In this document: positions 8,813 through 20,579 of the stretch, piece after piece
Numbering within the stretch: the first letter of the stretch is position 1
Layout of the letters: each line of letters begins with the position of its first letter
NCBI GenBank assembly: GCA_949128115.1
Contig: OX421968.1
Coordinates: forward strand, 51,539,423 to 51,603,422
DNA length: 64,000 bases
Reading direction: 5' to 3'
Source: Anaspis maculata
Lineage: Eukaryota; Arthropoda; Insecta; Coleoptera; Scraptiidae
Notes under the pieces: generated by a model
Told to the model about the DNA's origin: nothing
Databases searched by the model: none
Seen by the model: the letters and a program-made list of their open reading frames with translations, nothing else
Translations under genes and position numbers: made by a program

Positions 8813-11800
8813 TCAATAACTTGGGAATGGAGCATAGAAGAGGAGAACTGATGGGTGTTTTTGATTGCTATTAACATGTACAACAGTTTGATACCGTTTT
8901 CGAATCGATCGGACAAAGTCGAGGTTTTCCACTAAATTTTTTGCAAGGCTATAGCAAGGCAATATTTTGAAATTTGAAATTTTCGATTTTATGCGATGGG
9001 CGGGTTGTATCATCATTGCTTTAAAATTACGTGACTACCAAAATGTCCTTGCGTGACGACGTCACGCGCAAGTGTCAATAACTTGGGAATGGAGCATAGA
9101 AGAGGAGAACTGATGGGTGTTTTTGATTGCTATTAACATGTACAACAGTTTGATACCGTTTTCGAATCGATCGGACAAAGTCGAGGTTTTCCACTAAATT
9201 TTTTGCAAGGCTATAGCAAGGCAATATTTTGAAATTTGAAATTTTCGATTTTATGCGATGGGCGGGTTGTATCATCATTGCTTTAAAATTACGTGACTAC
9301 CAAAATGTCCTTGCGTGACGACGTCACGCGCAAGTGTCAATAACTTGGGAATGGAGCATAGAAGAGGAGAACTGATGGGTGCTTTTGATTGCTATTAACA
9401 TGTACAACAGTTTGATACCGTTTTCGAATCGATCGGACAAAGTCGAGGTTTTCCACTAAATTTTTTGAAAGGCTATAGCAAGGCAATATTTTGAAATTTG
9501 AAATTTTCGATTTTATGCGATGGGCGGGTTGTATCATCATTGCTTTAAAATTACGTGACTACCAAAATGTCCTTGCGTGACGACGTCACGCGCAAGTGTC
9601 AATAACTTGGGAATGGAGCATAGAAGAGGAGAACTGATGGGTGTTTTTGATTGCTATTAACATGTACAACAGTTTGATACCGTTTTCGAATCGATCGGAC
9701 AAAGTCGAGGTTTTCCACTAAATTTTTTGCAAGGCTATAGCAAGGCAATATTTTGAAATTTGAAATTTTCGATTTTATGCGATGGGCGGGTTGTATCATC
9801 ATTGCTTTAAAATTACGTGACTACCAAAATGTCCTTGCGTGACGACGTCACGCGCAAGTGTCAATAACTTGGGAATGGAGCATAGAAGAGGAGAACTGAT
9901 GGGTGTTTTTGATTGCTATTAACATGTACAACAGTTTGATACCGTTTTCGAATCGATCGGACAAAGTCGAGGTTTTCCACTAAATTTTTTGCAAGGCTAT
10001 AGCAAGGCAATATTTTGAAATTTGAAATTTTCGATTTTATGCGATGGGCGGGTTGTATCATCATTGCTTTAAAATTACGTGACTACCAAAATGTCCTTGC
10101 GTGACGACGTCACGCGCAAGTGTCAATAACTTGGGAATGGAGCATAGAAGAGGAGAACTGATGGGTGTTTTTGATTGCTATTAACATGTACAACAGTTTG
10201 ATACCGTTTTCGAATCGATCGGACAAAGTCGGGGTTTTCCACTAAATTTTTTGCAAGGCTATAGCAAGGCAATATTTTGAAATTTTCGATTTTATGCGAT
10301 GGGCGGGTTGTATCATCATTGCTTTAAAATTACGTGACTACCAAAATGTCCTTGCGTGACGACGTCACGCGCAAGTGTCAATAACTTGGGAATGGAGCAT
10401 AGAAGAGGAGAACTGATGGGTGTTTTTGATTGCTATTAACATGTACAACAGTTTGATACCGTTTTCGAATCGATCGGACAAAGTCGAGGTTTTCCACTAA
10501 ATTTTTTGCAAGGCTATAGCAAGGCAATATTTTGAAATTTGAAATTTTCGATTTTATGCGATGGGCGGGTTGTATCATCATTGCTTTAAAATTACGTGAC
10601 TACCAAAATGTCCTTGCGTGACGACGTCACGCGCAAGTGTCAATAACTTGGGAATGGAGCATAGAAGAGGAGAACTGATGGGTGTTTTTGATTGCTATTA
10701 ACATGTACAACAGTTTGATACCGTTTTCGAATCGATCGGACAAAGTCGAGGTTTTCCACTAAATTTTTTGCAAGGCTATAGCAAGGCAATATTTTGAAAT
10801 TTGAAATTTTCGATTTTATGCGATGGGCGGGTTGTATCATCATTGCTTTAAAATTACGTGACTACCAAAATGTCCTTGCGTGACGACGTCACGCGCAAGT
10901 GTCAATAACTTGGGAATGGAGCATAGAAGAGGACAACTGATGGGTGCTTTTGATTGCTATTGACATGTACAACAGTTTGATACCGTTTTCGAATCGATCG
11001 GACAAAGTCGAGGTTTTCCACTAAATTTTTTGCAAGGCTATAGCAAGGCAATATTTTGAAATTTGAAATTTTCGATTTTATGCGATGGGCGGGTTGTATC
11101 ATCATTGCTTTAAAATTACGTGACTACCAAAATGTCCTTGCGTGACGACGTCACGCGCAAGTGTCAATAACTTGGGAATGGAGCATAGAAGAGGAGAACT
11201 GATGGGTGTTTTTGATTGCTATTAACATGTACAACAGTTTGATACCGTTTTCGAATCGATCGGACAAAGTCGAGGTTTTCCACTAAATTTTTTGCAAGGC
11301 TATAGCAAGGCAATATTTTGAAATTTGAAATTTTCGATTTTATGCGATGGGCGGGTTGTATCATCATTGCTTTAAAATTACGTGACTACCAAAATGTCCT
11401 TGCGTGACGACGTCACGCGCAAGTGTCAATAACTTGGGAATGGAGCATAGAAGAGGACAACTGATGGGTGCTTTTGATTGCTATTGACATGTACAACAGT
11501 TTGATACCGTTTTCGAATCGATCGGACAAAGTCGAGGTTTTCCACTAAATTTTTTGCAAGGCTATAGCAAGGCAATATTTTGAAATTTGAAATTTTCGAT
11601 TTTATGCGATGGGCGGGTTGTATCATCATTGCTTTAAAATTACGTGACTACCAAAATGTCCTTGCGTGACGACGTCACGCGCAAGTGTCAATAACTTGGG
11701 AATGGAGCATAGAAGAGGAGAACTGATGGGTGTTTTTGATTGCTATTAACATGTACAACAGTTTGATACCGTTTTCGAATCGATCGGACAAAGTCGAGGT

Positions 11801-13194
11801 TTTCCACTAAATTTTTTGAAAGGCTATAGCAAGGCAATATTTTGAAATTTGAAATTTTCGATTTTATGCGATGGGCGGGTTGTATCATCATTGCTTTAAA
11901 ATTACGTGACTACCAAAATGTCCTTGCGTGACGACGTCACGCGCAAGTGTCAATAACTTGGGAATGGAGCATAGAAGAGGAGAACTGATGGGTGTTTTTG
12001 ATTGCTATTAACATGTACAACAGTTTGATACCGTTTTCGAATCGATCGGACAAAGTCGAGGTTTTCCACTAAATTTTTTGCAAGGCTATAGCAAGGCAAT
12101 ATTTTGAAATTTGAAATTTTCGATTTTATGCGATGGGCGGGTTGTATCATCATTGCTTTAAAATTACGTGACTACCAAAATGTCCTTGCGTGACGACGTC
12201 ACGCGCAAGTGTCAATAACTTGGGAATGGAGCATAGAAGAGGAGAACTGATGGGTGTTTTTGATTGCTATTAACATGTACAACAGTTTGATACCGTTTTC
12301 GAATCGATCGGACAAAGTCGGGGTTTTCCACTAAATTTTTTGCAAGGCTATAGCAAGGCAATATTTTGAAATTTTCGATTTTATGCGATGGGCGGGTTGT
12401 ATCATCATTGCTTTAAAATTACGTGACTACCAAAATGTCCTTGCGTGACGACGTCACGCGCAAGTGTCAATAACTTGGGAATGGAGCATAGAAGAGGAGA
12501 ACTGATGGGTGTTTTTGATTGCTATTAACATGTACAACAGTTTGATACCGTTTTCGAATCGATCGGACAAAGTCGAGGTTTTCCACTAAATTTTTTGCAA
12601 GGCTATAGCAAGGCAATATTTTGAAATTTGAAATTTTCGATTTTATGCGATGGGCGGGTTGTATCATCATTGCTTTAAAATTACGTGACTACCAAAATGT
12701 CCTTGCGTGACGACGTCACGCGCAAGTGTCAATAACTTGGGAATGGAGCATAGAAGAGGAGAACTGATGGGTGTTTTTGATTGCTATTAACATGTACAAC
12801 AGTTTGATACCGTTTTCGAATCGATCGGACAAAGTCGAGGTTTTCCACTAAATTTTTTGCAAGGCTATAGCAAGGCAATATTTTGAAATTTGAAATTTTC
12901 GATTTTATGCGATGGGCGGGTTGTATCATCATTGCTTTAAAATTACGTGACTACCAAAATGTCCTTGCGTGACGACGTCACGCGCAAGTGTCAATAACTT
13001 GGGAATGGAGCATAGAAGAGGACAACTGATGGGTGCTTTTGATTGCTATTGACATGTACAACAGTTTGATACCGTTTTCGAATCGATCGGACAAAGTCGA
13101 GGTTTTCCACTAAATTTTTTGCAAGGCTATAGCAAGGCAATATTTTGAAATTCGAAATTTTCGATTTTATGCGATGGGCGGGTTGTATCATCAT
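8813..13194. repeat. Homogeneous CAACAGTTT block with an eight-monomer duplication (offset 2,089 bp)
   Basis: Nearly all monomers share CAACAGTTT and GCTTTAAAATTACG. Bases about 9,731-11,063 match about 11,820-13,152 at a constant offset of 2,089 (8 x 262 minus 7), including the 7-bp deletion monomer (10,123-10,377 and 12,212-12,466), its GTCGGGG variant, and a CTATTGACATG variant (10,957 and 13,046). The shared rare events show a single duplication. Confidence 0.85.
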
Positions 13195-15859
13195 TCCTCA
13201 AAAATTACGCAACTACCAAAATGTCCTTGCGTGACGACGTCACGCGCAAGTGTCAATAACTTGGGAATGGAGCATAGAAGAGGAGAACTGATGGGTGTTT
13301 TTGATTGCTATTAACATGTACAACAATTTGATACCGTTTTCGAATCGATCGGACAAAGTCGAGGTTTTCCACTAAATTTTTTGCAAGGCTATAGCAAGGC
13401 AATATTTTGAAATTTGAAATTTTCGATTTTATGCGATGGGCGGGTTGTATCATCATTCCTTAAAAATTACGCAACTACCAAAATGTCCTCGCGTGACGAC
13501 GTCACGCGCAAGTGTCAATAACTTGGGAATGGAGCATAGAAGAGGAGAACTGATGGGTGTTTTTGATTGCTATTAACATGTACAACAATTTGATACCGTT
13601 TTCGAATCGATCGGACAAAGTCGAGGTTTTCCACTAAATTTTTGGCAAGGCTATAGCAAGGCAATATTTTGAAATTTGAAATTTTCGATTTTATGCGATG
13701 GGCGGGTTGTATCATCATTCCTTAAAAATTACGCAACTACCAAAATGTCCTCGCGTGACGACGTCACGCGCAAGTGTCAATAACTTGGGAATGGAGCATA
13801 GAAGAGGAGAACTGATGGGTGTTTTTGATTGCTATTAACATGTACAACAATTTGATACCGTTTTCGAATCGATCGGACAAAGTCGAGGTTTTCCACTAAA
13901 TTTTTTGCAAGGCTATAGCAAGGCAATATTTTGAAATTTGAAATTTTCGATTTTATGCGATGGGCGGGTTGTATCATCATTGCTTTAAAATTACGTGACT
14001 ACCAAAATGTCTTTGCGTGACGACGTCACGCGCAAGTGTCAATAACTTGGGAATGGAGCATAGAAGAGGAGAACTGATGGGTGCTTCTGATTGCTATTAA
14101 CATGTACAACAGTTTGATACCGTTTTCGAATCGATCGGACAAAGTCGAGGTTTTCCACTAAATTTTTTGCAAGGCTATAGCAAGGCAATATTTTGAAATT
14201 TGAAATTTTCGATTTTATGCGATGGGCGGGTTGTATCATCATTGCTTTAAAATTACGTGACTACCAAAATGTCCTTGCGTGACGACGTCACGCGCAAGTG
14301 TCAATAACTTGGGAATGGAGCATAGAAGAGGAGAACTGATGGGTGTTTTTGATTGCTAATTACATGTACAACAATTTGATACCGTTTTCGAATCGATCGG
14401 ACAAAGTCGAGGTTTTCCACTAAATTTTTTGCAAGGCTATAGCAAGGCAATATTTTGAAATTTGAAATTTTCGATTTTATGCGATGGGCGGGTTGTATCA
14501 TCATTGCTTTAAAATTACGTGACTACCAAAATGTCTTTGCGTGACGACGTCACGCGCAAGTGTCAATAACTTGGGAATGGAGCATAGAAGAGGAGAACTG
14601 ATGGGTGCTTTTGATTGCTATTAACATGTACAACAGTTTGATACCGTTTTCGAATCGATCGGACAAAGTCGAGGTTTTCCACTAAATTTTTTGCAAGGCT
14701 ATAGCAAGGCAATATTTTGAAATTTGAAATTTTCGATTTTATGCGATGGGCGGGTTGTATCATCATTGCTTTAAAATTACGTGACTACCAAAATGTCCCT
14801 GCGTGACGACGTCACGCGCAAGTGTCAATAACTTGGGAATGGAGCATAGAAGAGGAGAACTGATGGGTGCTTTTGATTGCTATTAACATGTACAACAGTT
14901 TGATACCGTTTTCGAATCGATCGGACAAAGTCGAGGTTTTCCACTAAATTTTTTGCAAGGCTATAGCAAGGCAATATTTTGAAATTTGAAATTTTCGATT
15001 TTATGCGATGGGCGGGTTGTATCATCATTGCTTTAAAATTACGTGACTACCAAAATGTCTTTGCGTGACGACGTCACGCGCAAGTGTCAATAACTTGGGA
15101 ATGGAGCATAGAAGAGGAGAACTGATGGGTGCTTCTGATTGCTATTAACATGTACAACAGTTTGATACCGTTTTCGAATCGATCGGACAAAGTCGAGGTT
15201 TTCCACTAAATTTTTTGCAAGGCTATAGCAAGGCAATATTTTGAAATTTGAAATTTTCGATTTTATGCGATGGGCGGGTTGTATCATCATTGCTTTAAAA
15301 TTACGTGACTACCAAAATGTCCCTGCGTGACGACGTCACGCGCAAGTGTCAATAACTTGGGAATGGAGCATAGAAGAGGAGAACTGATGGGTGCTTTTGA
15401 TTGCTATTAACATGTACAACAGTTTGATACCGTTTTCGAATCGATCGGACAAAGTCGAGGTTTTCCACTAAATTTTTTGCAAGGCTATAGCAAGGCAATA
15501 TTTTGAAATTTGAAATTTTCGATTTTATGCGATGGGCGGGTTGTATCATCATTGCTTTAAAATTACGTGACTACCAAAATGTCTTTGCGTGACGACGTCA
15601 CGCGCAAGTGTCAATAACTTGGGAATGGAGCATAGAAGAGGAGAACTGATGGGTGCTTCTGATTGCTATTAACATGTACAACAGTTTGATACCGTTTTCG
15701 AATCGATCGGACAAAGTCGAGGTTTTCCACTAAATTTTTTGCAAGGCTATAGCAAGGCAATATTTTGAAATTTGAAATTTTCGATTTTATGCGATGGGCG
15801 GGTTGTATCATCATTGCTTTAAAATTACGTGACTACCAAAATGTCTTTGCGTGACGACG
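13195..15859. repeat. Mixed monomers, then alternating GTCTTTGCG / GTCCCTGCG dimers
   Basis: The first three monomers are CCTTAAAAATTACGC types or lead into them. From about 14,000 the copies carry GTCTTTGCG with GTGCTTCTG, alternating from about 14,780 with GTCCCTGCG and GTGCTTTTG. This gives a 524-bp dimer present about twice (near 14,799 and 15,320 for the CCCTG member). One monomer near 14,358 has GCTAATTACATG, giving an Asn-to-Ile change in the open frame. Confidence 0.7.
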
Positions 15860-16950
15860 TCACGCGCAAGTGTCAATAACTTGGGAATGGAGCATAGAAG
15901 AAGAGAACTGATGGGTGTTTTTGATTGCTATTAACATGTACAACAATTTGATACCGTTTTCGAATCGATCGGACAAAGTCGAGGTTTTCACTAAATTTTT
16001 TGCAAGGCTATAGCAAGGCAATATTTTGAAATTTGAAATTTTCGATTTTATGCGATGGGCGGGTTGTATCATCATTCCTTAAAAATTACGCAACTACCAA
16101 AATGTCCTTGCGTGACGACGTCACGCGCAAGTGTCAATAACTTGGGAATGGAGCATAGAAGAGGAGAACTGATGGGTGTTTTTGATTGCTATTAACATGT
16201 ACAACAGTTTGATACCGTTTTCGAATCGATCGGACAAAGTCGAGGTTTTCCACTAAATTTTTTGCAAGGCTATAGCAAGGCAATATTTTGAAATTTGAAA
16301 TTTTCGATTTTATGCGATGGGCGGGTTGTATCATCATTGCTTTAAAATTACGTGACTACCAAAATGTCCTTGCGTGACGACGTCACAAGTGTTAATAACT
16401 TGGGAATGGAGCATAGAAGAGGACAACTGGTGGGTGTTTTTGATTGCTATTAACATGTACAACAATTTGATACCGTTTTTGAATCGATCGGACAAAGTCG
16501 GGGTTTTCCACTAAATTTTTTGCAAGGCTGCAAGGCAATATTTTGAAATTTGAAATTTTCGATTTCATGCGATGGGCGGGTTGTATCATCATTGCTTTAA
16601 AATTACGTGACTACCAAAATGTCTTTGCGTGACGACGTCACGCGCAAGTGTCAATAACTTGGGAATGGAGCATAGAAGAAGAGAACTGATGGGTGTTTTT
16701 GATTGCTATTAACATGTACAACAATTTGATACCGTTTTCGAATCGATCGGACAAAGTCGAGGTTTTCACTAAATTTTTTGCAAGGCTATAGCAAGGCAAT
16801 ATTTTGAAATTTGAAATTTTCGATTTTATGCGATGGGCGGGTTGTATCATCATTCCTTAAAAATTACGCAACTACCAAAATGTCCTTGCGTGACGACGTC
16901 ACGCGCAAGTGTCAATAACTTGGGAATGGAGCATAGAAGAGGAGAACTGA
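15842..16950. repeat. Three-monomer duplication (offset 778 bp) marked by a 1-bp deletion
   Basis: Monomers at 15,860 and 16,638 share GGTTTTCACTAAAT, which lacks one C, together with GAAGAGAAC and the preceding GTCTTTGCG. The shared deletion shifts the minus-strand frame to a 71-codon product in both copies. The unit is 778 bp (3 x 262 minus 8), because the middle monomer of the intervening stretch is shortened. Confidence 0.75.
16381..16640. repeat. Most diverged monomer in the window
   Basis: This copy has a 4-bp loss in the 3' arm of the palindrome (GTCACAAG near 16,386), GTGTTAATAAC, CTGGTGGG, GTTTTTGAATCG (loss of the usual TTCGAA), GTCGGGG, a 4-bp loss in the direct-repeat hotspot (AAGGCTGCAAGG), and GATTTCATGC. 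This many private changes in one unit is exceptional here, where most monomers have none or one. It may be an older copy that escaped homogenisation. Confidence 0.85.
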
Positions 16951-17173
16951 TGGGTGCTTTTGATTGCTATTAACATGTACAACAGTTTGATACCGTTTTC
17001 GAATCGATCGGACAAAGTCGAGGTTTTCCACTAAATTTTTTGCAAGGCTATAGCAAGGCAATATTTTGAAATTTGAAATTTCCGATTTTATGCGATGGGC
17101 GGGTTGTATCATCATTGCTTTAAAATTACGTGACTACCAAAATGTCCTTGCGTGACGACGTCACGCGCAAGTG

Positions 17174-20100
17174 TCAATAACTTGGGAATGGAGCATAGAA
17201 GAGGAGAACTGATGGGTGTTTTTGATTGCTAATAACATGTACAACAATTTGATACCGTTTTCGAATCGATCGGACAAAGTCGAGGTTTTCCACTAAATTT
17301 TTTGCAAGGCTATAGCAAGGCAATATTTTGAAATTTGAAATTTTCGATTTTATGCGATGGGCGGGTTGTATCATCATTCCTTAAAAATTACGCAACTACC
17401 AAAATGTCCTTGCGTGACGACGTCACGCGCAAGTGTCAATAACTTGGGAATGGAGCATAGAAGAGGAGAACTGATGGGTGCTTTTGATTGCTATTAACAT
17501 GTACAACAGTTTGATACCGTTTTCGAATCGATCGGACAAAGTCGAGGTTTTCCACTAAATTTTTTGCAAGGCTATAGCAAGGCAATATTTTGAAATTTGA
17601 AATTTTCGATTTTATGCGATGGGCGGGTTGTATCATCATTGCTTTAAAATTACGTGACTACCAAAATGTCCTTGCGTGACGACGTCACGCGCAAGTGTCA
17701 ATAACTTGGGAATGGAGCATAGAAGAGGACAACTGATGGGTGCTTTTGATTGCTATTAACATGTACAACAGTTTGATACCGTTTTCGAATCGATCGGACA
17801 AAGTCGAGGTTTTCCACTAAATTTTTTGAAAGGCTATAGCAAGGCAATATTTTGAAATTTGAAATTTTCGATTTTATGCGATGGGCGGGTTGTATCATCA
17901 TTCCTTAAAAATTACGCAACTACCAAAATGTCCTTGCGTGACGACGTCACGCGCAAGTGTCAATAACTTGGGAATGGAGCATAGAAGAGGAGAACTGATG
18001 GGTGCTTTTGATTGCTATTAACATGTACAACAGTTTGATACCGTTTTCGAATCGATCGGACAAAGTCGAGGTTTTCCACTAAATTTTTTGCAAGGCTATA
18101 GCAAGGCAATATTTTGAAATTTGAAATTTTCGATTTTATGCGATGGGCGGGTTGTATCATCATTGCTTTAAAATTACGTGACTACCAAAATGTCCTTGCG
18201 TGACGACGTCACGCGCAAGTGTCAATAACTTGGGAATGGAGCATAGAAGAGGACAACTGATGGGTGCTTTTGATTGCTATTAACATGTACAACAGTTTGA
18301 TACCGTTTTCGAATCGATCGGACAAAGTCGAGGTTTTCCACTAAATTTTTTGAAAGGCTAGCAAGGCAATATTTTGAAATTTGAAATTTTCGATTTTATG
18401 CGATGGGCGGGTTGTATCATCATTCCTTAAAAATTACGCAACTACCAAAATGTCCTCGCGTGACGACGTCACGCGCAAGTGTCAATAACTTGGGAATGGA
18501 GCATAGAAGAAGAGAACTGATGGGTGTTTTTGATTGCTATTAACATGTACAACAATTTGATACCGTTTTCGAATCGATCGGACAAAGTCGAGGTTTTCCA
18601 CTAAATTTTTGGCAAGGCTATAGCAAGGCAATATTTTGAAATTTGAAATTTTCGATTTTATGCAATGGGCGGGTTGTATCATCATTCCTTAAAAATTACG
18701 CAACTACCAAAATGTCCTTGCGTGACGACGTCACGCGCAAGTGTCAATAACTTGGGAATGGAGCATAGAAGAGGAGAACTGATGGGTGCTTTTGATTGCT
18801 ATTAACATGTACAACAGTTTGATACCGTTTTCGAATCGATCGGACAAAGTCGAGGTTTTCCACTAAATTTTTTGCAAGGCTATAGCAAGGCAATATTTTG
18901 AAATTTGAAATTTTCGATTTTATGCGATGGGCGGGTTGTATCATCATTCCTTAAAAATTACGCAACTACCAAAATGTCCTCGCGTGACGACGTCACGCGC
19001 AAGTGTCAATAACTTGGGAATGGAGCATAGAAGAAGAGAACTGATGGGTGTTTTTGATTGCTATTAACATGTACAACAATTTGATACCGTTTTCGAATCG
19101 ATCGGACAAAGTCGAGGTTTTCCACTAAATTTTTGGCAAGGCTATAGCAAGGCAATATTTTGAAATTTGAAATTTTCGATTTTATGCGATGGGCGGGTTG
19201 TATCATCATTCCTTAAAAATTACGCAACTACCAAATTGTCCTTGCGTGACGACGTCACGCGCAAGTGTCAATAACTTGGGAATGGAGCATAGAAGAGGAG
19301 AACTGATGGGTGCTTTTGATTGCTATTAACATGTACAACAGTTTGATACCGTTTTCGAATCGATCGGACAAAGTCGAGGTTTTCCACTAAATTTTTTGAA
19401 AGGCTATAGCAAGGCAATATTTTGAAATTTGAAATTTTCGATTTTATGCGATGGGCGGGTTGTATCATCATTCCTTAAAAATTACGCAACTACCAAAATG
19501 TCCTCGCGTGACGACGTCACGCGCAAGTGTCAATAACTTGGGAATGGAGCATAGAAGAAGAGAACTGATGGGTGTTTTTGATTGCTATTAACATGTACAA
19601 CAATTTGATACCGTTTTCGAATCGATCGGACAAAGTCGAGGTTTTCCACTAAATTTTTGGCAAGGCTATAGCAAGGCAATATTTTGAAATTTGAAATTTT
19701 CGATTTTATGCGATGGGCGGGTTGTATCATCATTCCTTAAAAATTACGCAACTACCAAAATGTCCTTGCGTGACGACGTCACGCGCAAGTGTCAATAACT
19801 TGGGAATGGAGCATAGAAGAGGAGAACTGATGGGTGCTTTTGATTGCTATTAACATGTACAACAGTTTGATACCGTTTTCGAATCGATCGGACAAAGTCG
19901 AGGTTTTCCACTAAATTTTTTGAAAGGCTATAAGCAAGGCAATATTTTGAAATTTGAAATTTTCGATTTTATGCGATGGGCGGGTTGTATCATCATTGCT
20001 TTAAAATTACGTGACTACCAAAATGTCCTTGCGTGACGACGTCACGCGCAAGTGTCAATAACTTGGGAATGGAGCATAGAAGAGGACAACTGATGGGTGC

Positions 20101-20579
20101 TTTTGATTGCTATTAACATGTACAACAGTTTGATACCGTTTTCGAATCGATCGGACAAAGTCGAGGTTTTCCACTAAATTTTTTGAAAGGCTATAAGCAA
20201 GGCAATATTTTGAAATTTGAAATTTTCGATTTTATGCGATGGGCGGGTTGTATCATCATTGCTTTAAAATTACGTGACTACCAAAATGTCCTTGCGTGAC
20301 GACGTCACGCGCAAGTGTCAATAACTTGGGAATGGAGCATAGAAGAGGACAACTGATGGGTGCTTTTGATTGCTATTAACATGTACAACAGTTTGATACC
20401 GTTTTCGAATCGATCGGACAAAGTCGAGGTTTTCCACTAAATTTTTTGAAAGGCTATAGCAAGGCAATATTTTGAAATTTGAAATTTTCGATTTTATGCG
20501 ATGGGCGGGTTGTATCATCATTCCTTAAAAATTACGCAACTACCAAAATGTCCTCGCGTGACGACGTCACGCGCAAGTG
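17174..20579. repeat. Mixed block ending in 524-bp dimers
   Basis: From about 18,482 the array alternates GAAGAGAAC/GTGTTTTT/CAACAATTT/TTTTGGC monomers with GAGGAGAAC/GTGCTTTT/CAACAGTTT monomers. The dimer starts near 18,482, 19,006 and 19,530. The second members differ at the indel hotspot. Nearby monomers show CTAGC (18,358) and CTATAAGC (19,930 and 20,192), the last two being a recent copy of each other at a 263-bp offset. Confidence 0.75.

Noticed and set aside
8674..8874. Plus-strand 66-codon frame
   Set aside because: It depends on a single T-to-G change creating an ATG (AAATGTTTTG) in one monomer; no other copy has it.
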